Shown here piece by piece: positions 1 to 5,803 of a DNA stretch of 11,547 nucleotides. Origin of the DNA: Actinobacteria bacterium 13_1_20CM_4_69_9 (GTDB lineage Bacteria > Actinomycetota > Thermoleophilia > Gaiellales > Gaiellaceae). Each line of letters opens with the position of its first letter. The stretch's first letter is position 1. The DNA is taken from contig MNJC01000047.1 in assembly GCA_001920085.1 (NCBI GenBank), positions 1-11,547 of the forward strand, written 5' to 3'. Position numbers and translations under genes: made by a program. The notes below the pieces were generated by a model. That model saw only the letters and a program-made list of their open reading frames with translations. It did no database searches and was not told the origin of the DNA.

Positions 1-303
1 AGTCTCGCCGTTGCACTCCTGCTTGGCGAGGCTTTTTCCGAAACCGGTTGGACGTTGAGACCTGGCCATGAGATCTCCGGTCTTCCTCTGCACGTGTATC
101 GAGACGACGGCGAAGTGGTGGCGACGCCCTGCGCCGAAATCGTGCTCAGCGAGCGGATCGCCGCGCGGCTGCAGGACCGCGGCCTGACGCCGGTGCTCAG
201 CGTGCGTGACACCGGAGCGGTCGTACTTCCTGTTCTCCGCTCGATTGCCGATCCGCCGGCGCGATTGGCTGGTCGCTGGACGAGTAATGCCGACGGCGAC
301 TGA
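1..303 (+). CDS. TssC-like sheath large-subunit paralogue, C-terminal part (5' end outside window)
   Basis: The frame is open from base 1 to a TGA at 301-303, giving 100 residues of a protein whose start lies upstream. The segment around GLPLHVYRDDGE, PCAEIVLSERIAARL and GLTPVLSVRDTGAV lines up with GLPVHNFRTESGD, CPTESPISDRREKEL and GFVPLVHCKGTDYAA of the full TssC encoded further down this window, so homology is visible within the sequence itself. It then reads SIADPPARLAGRW and stops. The roughly 110-120 residues that follow this region in the real TssC are therefore absent. Short TssC-family proteins of this kind (ImpD-like) are known beside complete sheath genes in some T6SS clusters; their role is unclear, and a cap, assembly or regulatory role is only a guess. 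Its 3' end overlaps the next gene by 17 nt, which suggests translational coupling. Confidence 0.72.
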   Translation, partial: SLAVALLLGEAFSETGWTLRPGHEISGLPLHVYRDDGEVVATPCAEIVLSERIAARLQDRGLTPVLSVRDTGAVVLPVLRSIADPPARLAGRWTSNADGD

Positions 304-1894
304 GAGCGCGTGGAGGACGGAGCCATTTCGGCTCGGTACCCCGGATCAATACGCGCGCATTCGGGAGCTTCTCGTGCGCGCGGGTTTTGAGGAGACGCCA
401 ATTTGTGCACGTGCCGGCGTCTCCGCCGTCCACGACTTTCCGCGACCGGAAGATCGCGCGGCGTTCAAGGAGATCACCGATCCGCAATCGCTCTTCGTTA
501 GGCTCCTGCTCGATGGCGAGCACGTGCCGTGGAGCCTCGTCCGCTCGATGCTGTCGGTGGACGATCTGCGGACCCTCGAGACGTTAGGGTTACTGCACAC
601 GCCGCAGGGCGAGGCCGAGCTGTGCGCGGCGACAGTGGCCATCTATCCGCTCGAGGAGCTCTATATCGCCTCCGACCGTCGTCACGGATTCGACGCCACC
701 AGCACGGTGCCGCCGTCGGATCTCGTCTTCTCGCCGATTACACGGGAAACGCAGCGCTTCCTACGCCTGATGCCTCGTGATTCGTGCGACCATCTTCTCG
801 ATCTCTGCACTGGCACCGGCGTCGCCGGCTTGATTGCCGCTGCCAGGTTCGCACGGCAGGTAACTCTCGTCGACATCGCCGCTCGGTCTGTCCATTTCGC
901 TGAATTCAACGTCGCGCTGAATGGCCTGACGAACGTCCGCGTGCTGCAGGGCGACACCTACGAGCCGCTTGGAGACCAGCAGTTTGACGTCATCGTCGCC
1001 CATCCACCGTATGTGCCATCGCTCGAGACCGAATTTGTCTTTCGGGATGCGGGCGAGGACGGAGAGGACGTGACTCGCCGAATGCTGGCCGGCCTCGCCG
1101 CACACCTTCGTCCAGGCGGTCAGTTCTTCTGTGAGTGTATGCTCACCGAGCGGCGCGGTGCGGTGCTCGAGAAGCGCGTTCGCGACATGCTCGCGTCTAC
1201 GGAGGAGGAGTTCGACCTCGTGCTCGTGCAGGGGCGAGCGTTGGACCCTCTGCACTTTTTCGCCGATCAGGCACAGGCGGGCTATGCGAGCTTCGAGCGT
1301 CTGCCGCGCTGGAGCGACATCCTGGAGCGCCTGCAGATTCAGCAGCTCGTGTTCACGTCGCTTCTGGCTCAGCGCCGAGCCACGCCGCGTCCGGTGATCA
1401 CGACGCGCCGCGCCCTCTCGCCTCTCACGAGCGCGGCGGATCTTCAGTGGGTGCTCCGCTGGATGGTGGGGACCGGCGATTGGGATGTCGCGGACTCGCG
1501 GCGCCTGCTCGCCACCCGGCCGCGTACCCTGCCGCGGACGGAATTGCGCTCGCGCTCGACGCTGCAAGACGGACAATGGTCGGTCGCGGAATGTCAACTG
1601 GTGACGCTGGCACCCTTTGCGGTCGAAGCGGCGTGCCCCAATTGGTACGCCACTTTGCTGCAGTTCTGCGATGGACGGATGACGGCGCGCGAGCACTTGC
1701 AGTATCTCCGTGACACCCACGCGGTTCCCGATACGGCGCCAGAGGACATGTTCGCGATGATGATCCGACAGTTGGTCGATGCGGGCCTCGTAGAGATCGA
1801 CGAATTTCGATTGCCGGACGCGACGGCGATGCGGGAGAGCGTGGTGGCGCGTGAGCGGGCGACCGGAACGCTCCCTATCGAGCGCGCCGATTAG
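287..1894 (+). CDS. Class I SAM-dependent methyltransferase (HemK/PrmC-like, small domain) with C-terminal extension
   Basis: The predicted protein has 535 residues from ATG 287; an in-frame GTG at 206 would overlap the preceding gene by about 100 nt and is less likely. Residues about 10-140 form a helical N-terminal domain (YARIRELLVRAGFEE..., LETLGLL). The SAM-binding motif I is LDLCTGTGVAGL at about 171-182, followed by VTLVDI with the usual acidic residue. The catalytic-loop motif reads VAHPPYVPS at about 237-245, in the place where PrmC-type enzymes carry NPPY. The architecture resembles the HemK-related methyltransferases of actinobacteria. Residues about 450-505 (CPNWYATLLQFCDGRMTARE, then LVDAGLVEI) look like a small winged-helix-type domain also seen at the end of some protein lysine methyltransferases. 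The substrate is unknown. Position between a TssC-like gene and tssBC suggests a T6SS protein or effector as target, which is inference. Confidence 0.8.
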   Translation: MPTATESAWRTEPFRLGTPDQYARIRELLVRAGFEETPICARAGVSAVHDFPRPEDRAAFKEITDPQSLFVRLLLDGEHVPWSLVRSMLSVDDLRTLETLGLLHTPQGEAELCAATVAIYPLEELYIASDRRHGFDATSTVPPSDLVFSPITRETQRFLRLMPRDSCDHLLDLCTGTGVAGLIAAARFARQVTLVDIAARSVHFAEFNVALNGLTNVRVLQGDTYEPLGDQQFDVIVAHPPYVPSLETEFVFRDAGEDGEDVTRRMLAGLAAHLRPGGQFFCECMLTERRGAVLEKRVRDMLASTEEEFDLVLVQGRALDPLHFFADQAQAGYASFERLPRWSDILERLQIQQLVFTSLLAQRRATPRPVITTRRALSPLTSAADLQWVLRWMVGTGDWDVADSRRLLATRPRTLPRTELRSRSTLQDGQWSVAECQLVTLAPFAVEAACPNWYATLLQFCDGRMTAREHLQYLRDTHAVPDTAPEDMFAMMIRQLVDAGLVEIDEFRLPDATAMRESVVARERATGTLPIERAD

Positions 1895-1950
1895 GGCGGA
1901 CTGTTGCAGAGCCGCCGCAGTCGCAATGACTTCGGCCTTGTCAACCTTCC

Positions 1951-1979
1951 TTGACGCTGGCGTTTACCGGGTGCATGAT
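1951..1979 (+). promoter_or_regulatory. Candidate sigma70-type promoter for tssBC
   Basis: TTGACG (1951-1956, five of six to consensus) and CATGAT (1974-1979, four of six) are separated by exactly 17 nt. They lie in the only sizeable gap upstream of tssB, after the stop of the methyltransferase gene. A transcript starting near 1986 would carry a leader of about 175 nt. The -35 box overlaps a small inverted repeat, GTCAA (1940-1944) and TTGAC (1951-1955), which could serve an operator, but five base pairs is weak evidence. No sigma54-type GG/GC element with correct spacing was found. Confidence 0.45.
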
Positions 1980-2117
1980 AGGGCCCGCTGACGGTTGGTT
2001 CGCATGTGCGACTAGTCCGGGCAGTGTGTAAGGGCGGCACGATCACCGGCGAGTGTTCGCACCCCTCGATGGCCTAACGCCGCACAATTTAAGAGCAGTT
2101 CGCGCCCATCTCCCTCG

Positions 2118-2140
2118 AGCGCGGCGCTGCGCATTTTTTT
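2118..2140 (+). promoter_or_regulatory. GC-rich hairpin plus T7 run in tssB leader, possible attenuator
   Basis: A short self-complementary segment (AGCG/CGCT or GCGC/GCGC within 2118-2132) is followed by seven consecutive T residues (2134-2140), 20 nt ahead of the tssB start and just before its ribosome binding site. The arrangement resembles a weak intrinsic terminator or attenuator in the tssBC leader. The stem is only 4-5 bp, so it may have no function. Confidence 0.25.
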
Positions 2141-2160
2141 CCCGACACCTGGAGCACACT

Positions 2161-2679
2161 ATGGCACGCGAGGGCACACAGAAAAAGCTGGAGCGTGTCC
2201 GGCCGCCACGCGTCAACATCAGCTACGATGTGGAAACCGGTGGAGCGGTCGAGACAAAAGAGCTTCCGTTCTTGATGGGAGTGCTCGCTGATCTCAGCGG
2301 GAACCCAGCGGAAGCGCTACCGCGCCTCAAGGACCGCAAGTTCGTCGAGGTCACACCGGACAACTTCGACGCGGTGTTGAAGAGCATGAAGCCACGCGTC
2401 CAGTTCACGGTCGCGAACAAGCTGAACCCGGAGTCGGGCGGGAAGATCGGCGTCGATCTCACCTTCGAATCGCTCGACGACTTCAATCCGGAAGCAGTCG
2501 CAAGGAATGTTGGTCCGCTCAAACAGCTGCTCGAGTTGCGGACGAAGCTCGCCGATCTCCGCGGGAGTCTCCAGGGCAACGACAAGCTCGAAGAGATTCT
2601 TCAGAGCACGCTCAACGACGCTGGGGCGATGAAGAAGCTCGAATCGGAAGTCGGACTCACGGGAGGCACCGATGCCTGA
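2161..2679 (+). CDS. tssB: T6SS contractile sheath small subunit TssB (VipA/ImpB)
   Basis: The product has 172 residues, the usual TssB length. It shows the conserved N-terminal segment RVRPPRVNISYDVETGGA, then LPFLMGVLADLSG, LKDRKFVEVTPDNFD and a helical C-terminal half. TssB pairs with TssC to build the sheath that contracts and drives the Hcp tube outward; in HSI-I type systems its N-terminal region also binds TagJ, which is encoded downstream here. The start at 2161 is chosen over an upstream in-frame TTG at 2053 because GGAG (2151-2154) lies 6 nt before the ATG and family similarity begins here. The 3' end overlaps tssC by 8 nt, consistent with coupled, near-equal synthesis of the two subunits. 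Confidence 0.97.
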   Translation: MAREGTQKKLERVRPPRVNISYDVETGGAVETKELPFLMGVLADLSGNPAEALPRLKDRKFVEVTPDNFDAVLKSMKPRVQFTVANKLNPESGGKIGVDLTFESLDDFNPEAVARNVGPLKQLLELRTKLADLRGSLQGNDKLEEILQSTLNDAGAMKKLESEVGLTGGTDA

Positions 2680-4159
2680 GACGCAGGCGCAAGGCCAGCC
2701 GCAGAGCACCTTCGACGCAACGGCGGAGGTCAGCCTCCTCGACAAGATCGTCGACCAGGGGCGGCTCGGCCGCGACGCGGCCACCAAAGAGCGTGGCAAG
2801 GAGCTCGTCAAGAACTTCGTCACCGAGGTCCTCAAGGGCACGGTGACGATCGCCGCCGACACGGAGGCGATGATCAATGCCCGCATCGCGCAGATCGATG
2901 ACTTGATCTCGACGCAGCTCAACGAGGTCATGCACCATCCCGAGTTCCAGAAGCTGGAAGGGACTTGGCGCGGCCTCAAGTATCTGCTGGGCAACACCGA
3001 GACCGGCGAGAAGCTGAAGATCAAGGTCTTCAACGTCTCGAAGAAGGATCTCCTCAAAGATCTCCAGAAGGCGCCAGAGTTCGATCAGAGCGCGCTGTTC
3101 AAGAAGGTCTACGAGGAGGAGTTTGGGGTATTTGGCGGCACGCCGTTCGGGGCGCTCATTGGCGACTACGAGTTCGGCAAGGGTGGTCAGGACGTCGAGC
3201 TGTTGGAAAAAATCTCGCAGGTCGCCGCCGCGGCACACGCACCGTTCATCACGAACGCGAATCCGGAGATGTTCAACCTGGAGAGCTATACCCAGTTGGA
3301 CGCTCCGCGCGACATGGCGAAGATCTTCGACACCACGGAGTACGCAAAGTGGAAGAGCTTCCGCCAGAGCGAGGACTCCCGCTACGTGGCGCTGACGCTC
3401 CCCCGCATTCTCATTCGACAGCCGTACGGCCGCGATACCGTTCCTGTGGAGGACTTCGACTACGAGGAGCGCGTGGACGGCACCGACCACTCGAGGTACG
3501 CGTGGGCGGGGGCCGCGTGGGCGATGGCCTCGCGTATTACGCAGGCGTTCGCCAGCTACGGCTGGTGTGCGACGATCCGCGGCGTCGAAAGTGGCGGTCT
3601 CGTAGAAGGGCTGCCGGTGCACAACTTTAGAACCGAGTCGGGCGACATCGCCATGAAGTGTCCGACCGAGTCGCCGATTTCCGACCGGCGCGAGAAGGAA
3701 TTGGCGGATCTCGGCTTCGTGCCCCTCGTGCACTGCAAGGGGACGGATTACGCGGCGTTCTTCAGCGTGCAGTCGGCGCAAAAGGCGAAGATCTACGATT
3801 CCGACGCGGCAACGGCCAACGCGCGCATCTCCGCGCAGCTCCCGTACATGTTCGCCGTGTCCCGCTTCGCGCATTACCTGAAGGCGATGATGCGCGACAA
3901 GATCGGCGGCTACACCTCGCGCGGCGAAGTCGAACGCTTCCTCAACAACTGGATCAACAACTACACAGTAGCGAACGACGACGTCGGCTTCGAGATGAAG
4001 GCGAAGAATCCGCTGAAGGAGGCACGCATCGAGGTCGTCGAGATTCCAGGAAAGCCGGGTGCGTATCGCGCCGTCGCATTTCTCCGTCCGCACTTCCAGC
4101 TGGACGAGCTGACGATGTCGATGCGGTTGGTGGCGGACCTGCCGGCGCCGGCAAAGTAG
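2672..4159 (+). CDS. tssC: T6SS contractile sheath large subunit TssC (VipB/ImpC)
   Basis: The product has 495 residues, full length for the family. Residues about 17-40 (LLDKIVDQGRLGRDAATKER) form the N-terminal helix region that in VipB is exposed on contraction and recognised by ClpV. Further hallmarks are HPEFQKLEGTWRGLKYLL, GDYEFG, AWAGAAWAMASRI, SGGLVEGLPVHNF, DRREKELADLGFVPL, HCKGTDYAAFF, and the C-terminal LNNWINNYTVANDDVGFEMK and FLRPHFQLDELTMSMRLVA. A strong ribosome binding site GGGAGG (2661-2666) sits 5 nt upstream, inside tssB. It polymerises with TssB in the cytoplasm on the baseplate. No truncation or frameshift is visible. Confidence 0.98.
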   Translation: MPETQAQGQPQSTFDATAEVSLLDKIVDQGRLGRDAATKERGKELVKNFVTEVLKGTVTIAADTEAMINARIAQIDDLISTQLNEVMHHPEFQKLEGTWRGLKYLLGNTETGEKLKIKVFNVSKKDLLKDLQKAPEFDQSALFKKVYEEEFGVFGGTPFGALIGDYEFGKGGQDVELLEKISQVAAAAHAPFITNANPEMFNLESYTQLDAPRDMAKIFDTTEYAKWKSFRQSEDSRYVALTLPRILIRQPYGRDTVPVEDFDYEERVDGTDHSRYAWAGAAWAMASRITQAFASYGWCATIRGVESGGLVEGLPVHNFRTESGDIAMKCPTESPISDRREKELADLGFVPLVHCKGTDYAAFFSVQSAQKAKIYDSDAATANARISAQLPYMFAVSRFAHYLKAMMRDKIGGYTSRGEVERFLNNWINNYTVANDDVGFEMKAKNPLKEARIEVVEIPGKPGAYRAVAFLRPHFQLDELTMSMRLVADLPAPAK

Positions 4160-4178
4160 AGCAGACCCGGCCGAGCGC

Positions 4179-4223
4179 CGGTCACGAGCGCATTGCTCAA
4201 AGTTTACAATGCGCTCGTGACCG
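4179..4223 (+). repeat. Perfect 17-bp inverted repeat (hairpin) between tssC and hcp
   Basis: The left arm CGGTCACGAGCGCATTG (4179-4195) and right arm CAATGCGCTCGTGACCG (4207-4223) are perfect reverse complements with an 11-nt loop. The hairpin starts 20 nt after the tssC stop. There is no T run after it, so a classical intrinsic terminator is unlikely. It could instead protect or help process the mRNA, allow separate hcp levels, or bind a regulator as DNA. A TACAAT hexamer at 4205-4210 overlaps the right arm, but no convincing -35 box accompanies it. Confidence 0.75.
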
Positions 4224-4340
4224 TCGATACGGCGCCGGGGCGTGCGACGTGTTACCGTAGTCGCGCGCAAAGACACGAGGGCCCTCGAGAAAACACTTCC
4301 CGTTCAACCACCCTCACCACGTTCGGCGCGGAGAACTCCC

Positions 4341-4829
4341 ATGGCTGCGGTTGACTATTTCCTCAAGATCGACGGTATCGAAGGCGAGTCCGCTGACTCC
4401 AAGCACAAGAGCGAGATCGAGCTTGAGAGCTGGAGCTGGGGCGAGACGAACGCCGGCTCTCACCACGCGGGCGGCGGCGGCGGAGCGGGCAAAGTCCAGA
4501 TGCAGGACTTCCACTTCGTCATGAAGCACAACAAGGCTTCACCGAAGCTGTTCCTCGCCTGCGCCGGCGGAGATCACATCAAGAAGGCGCAGCTGACCTG
4601 CCGCAAGGCGGGCAAGGACCAGCAGGAGTTCCTCGTCGTAAAGTTCGAGGATCTGCTTGTCAGCTCGTATCAGGCCGGCGGCAGCGCGCAGGCGCAGATC
4701 ATTCCGCAAGATCAGATTTCGCTCAACTTCGCCAAGATCGAGGTCGAGTACAAAGAGCAGAAGCCCGACGGATCGCTCGGCTCGCCGGTGAAGGCTGGTT
4801 GGAGTCTGAAAGAGAACAAGAAGATCTAA
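4341..4829 (+). CDS. hcp: T6SS tube protein Hcp (TssD)
   Basis: The product has 162 residues, typical for Hcp. It begins AAVDYFLKIDGIEGES and shows the extended loop AGGGGGAGKVQMQDFHFV, then NKASPKLFLACAGGDHIKKA, LVSSYQAGG, and DQISLNFAKIEVEYKEQK near the end. Hcp forms hexameric rings that stack into the tube expelled by the sheath and can carry effectors inside its lumen. There is no signal peptide, as expected. ATG 4341 is chosen because GGAGA (4330-4334) lies 6 nt upstream and similarity starts here; the in-frame ATG at 4242 has no support. The gene is set apart by hairpin-bearing gaps of 181 and 249 nt, which fits the need for much more Hcp than other components. Confidence 0.97.
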   Translation: MAAVDYFLKIDGIEGESADSKHKSEIELESWSWGETNAGSHHAGGGGGAGKVQMQDFHFVMKHNKASPKLFLACAGGDHIKKAQLTCRKAGKDQQEFLVVKFEDLLVSSYQAGGSAQAQIIPQDQISLNFAKIEVEYKEQKPDGSLGSPVKAGWSLKENKKI

Positions 4830-4849
4830 CTAGCTCCGCTGCACTCGAC

Positions 4850-4882
4850 GGCGCCGGTCCGACCCACGCCGGCGCCTTCTCT
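4850..4882 (+). terminator. Hairpin with pyrimidine tract after hcp, possible partial terminator
   Basis: GGCGCCGG (4850-4857) and CCGGCGCC (4869-4876) form a perfect 8-bp GC stem with an 11-nt loop, followed by TTCTCT. It begins 20 nt after the hcp stop. The T tract is interrupted, so termination would be partial at best; this fits a role in lowering expression of downstream genes relative to hcp, but mRNA 3'-end protection is equally possible. Confidence 0.4.
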
Positions 4883-4905
4883 CCGGCCGCCGCCACGGCG
4901 GCCGG
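4883..4905 (+). repeat. Perfect 9-bp GC hairpin downstream of hcp
   Basis: CCGGCCGCC (4883-4891) and GGCGGCCGG (4897-4905) are perfect reverse complements with a 5-nt loop. It is the second of three consecutive hairpins in the hcp-tagJ gap. Confidence 0.6.
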
Positions 4906-4907
4906 CT

Positions 4908-4951
4908 GTGCTTCACGGGCTGCTCGCTGGCGCTCGCTGTCCGTGAAGCAC
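4908..4951 (+). repeat. 11-bp inverted repeat flanking first GCTCGC repeats
   Basis: GTGCTTCACGG (4908-4918) and CCGTGAAGCAC (4941-4951) are perfect reverse complements around a 22-nt loop that contains the first copy of the GCTCGCTGGCGCTCGC repeat (4922-4937). It is the third consecutive hairpin after hcp. Confidence 0.6.
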
Positions 4952-5058
4952 TCGCTCGCTGGCGCTCGCGAGAAGCCTATTTGATGTCGCTCGCGCTGCG
5001 CGCTCGCTCCCGCCGCTCGCGGCAGGTCGATATGAACTCGCTCGCGTTCGACGCTCGC
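4922..5058 (+). repeat. Phased GCTCGC repeat array upstream of tagJ
   Basis: The hexamer GCTCGC occurs nine times in 137 nt, at 4922, 4932, 4954, 4964, 4989, 5002, 5015, 5040 and 5053, all in the same orientation; steps are 10, 22, 10, 25, 13, 13, 25 and 13 nt. The 16-mer GCTCGCTGGCGCTCGC is repeated exactly at 4922-4937 and 4954-4969. The array ends 20 nt before the tagJ start. Small open frames across it have repeat-like, biased composition and are not credible genes. It may be a dispersed intergenic repeat family, a protein-binding array or a structured RNA; none of these can be decided here. Confidence 0.65.
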
Positions 5059-5078
5059 TCCTGTTTCCGGGTTCCGTC

Positions 5079-5798
5079 ATGACACCACGCGATCTTCTGC
5101 AGGCCGGCAAGCTCGACGAAGCGATCGACGCGCTGAGTGCCGAGCTCCGCGACAACCCGACCGACGTTCGTCGTCGCACCTTCCTCTTCGAGCTGCTCTG
5201 CTTTGCCGGCAAGTACGATCGCGCTGAGAAGCAGCTCGACGTCGTCGGCCAGGGAAGCAAGGAAGCGGAGATGGGTGCGCTCTTGTATCACAGTGCCCTC
5301 CATGCGGAGCGGCTGCGGCAGGGGATGTTCGAAACGGGGGGCTTCCCGCTCACGTCTCCGCCAAAGCCAGTTTCGGGAACGCTAAACGGTAAGCCCTTCC
5401 AATCGCTCACCGATGCCGACCCGCGAATCGGCGCGCGCCTCGAGCTCTTTGCGGCCGGCCAGTACACCTGGATCCCATTCGAGCACATCGAGTCCATGCG
5501 GATGTTGCCGCCGAAGCGGTTGCGGGACATGCTGTGGGCTCCCGCGATCGTGCGCACCGCGGAGTCGTTCCGCGGCATGGAGCTCGGCGAGGTCATCGTC
5601 CCCGCGATTGCGCCGCTCACCTGGCGACATGCCGACGGCGCCGTACGCCTCGGCCGAGTGACTCAGTGGCAGCCGCTCGATGACGACTCCGAAGCACCGA
5701 TCGGCCAAAAGCTGTTTCTCGTCGACGACGAGGAGTTTCCAGTTCTCGAACTCCGCGAGCTGACGATCGCGTCGGCTCTCCCCTCCGTCGCCGACTGA
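5079..5798 (+). CDS. tagJ: T6SS sheath accessory protein TagJ (ImpE/HsiE)
   Basis: The product has 239 residues, shorter than the roughly 270 of many ImpE proteins but complete at both ends. Residues about 1-90 are helical and TPR-like (LLQAGKLDEAIDALSAELRD, VRRRTFLFELLCFAGKYDRA). The C-terminal half has the ImpE signature features IPFEHIESMRMLPPKRLRDM, LWAPA and GEVIVPAIAPLTW. In Pseudomonas aeruginosa HSI-I the homologue binds the N-terminus of the small sheath protein and is thought to assist sheath handling or ClpV recognition; it is not essential in all systems. The gene follows the repeat-filled gap after hcp. No clear Shine-Dalgarno sequence is visible before ATG 5079, unlike tssB, tssC and hcp. 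The tssA start follows after only 5 nt. Confidence 0.93.
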   Translation: MTPRDLLQAGKLDEAIDALSAELRDNPTDVRRRTFLFELLCFAGKYDRAEKQLDVVGQGSKEAEMGALLYHSALHAERLRQGMFETGGFPLTSPPKPVSGTLNGKPFQSLTDADPRIGARLELFAAGQYTWIPFEHIESMRMLPPKRLRDMLWAPAIVRTAESFRGMELGEVIVPAIAPLTWRHADGAVRLGRVTQWQPLDDDSEAPIGQKLFLVDDEEFPVLELRELTIASALPSVAD

Positions 5799-5803
5799 GT
5801 CCC

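Noticed and set aside
761..1720. 319-codon minus-strand frame across the methyltransferase gene
   Set aside because: Arg/His-rich translation without recognisable motifs, fully opposite a gene with clear family motifs.
2021..2050. Sigma54-type promoter (GGCAC half-site near 2034)
   Set aside because: The downstream TTGC-type half-site with correct spacing is missing.
4205..4210. TACAAT as the -10 box of a separate hcp promoter
   Set aside because: No acceptable -35 hexamer 16-18 nt upstream, and the site lies within the hairpin arm. Kept only as a remark.
2657..4276. 539-codon open frame on the minus strand across tssC
   Set aside because: It mirrors tssC codon structure, is dominated by Arg, Leu, Val and Asp with no recognisable domain, and long antisense frames are expected opposite GC-rich genes with strong third-position bias.
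4799..4984. Small plus-strand frame overlapping the hcp end and the repeat region
   Set aside because: Its sequence follows the GC repeats and hairpins, with Ala/Arg-biased translation and no ribosome binding site.
4922..5058. CRISPR array
   Set aside because: Repeat words are 6-16 nt, spacing is irregular and too short, and no cas genes are near.
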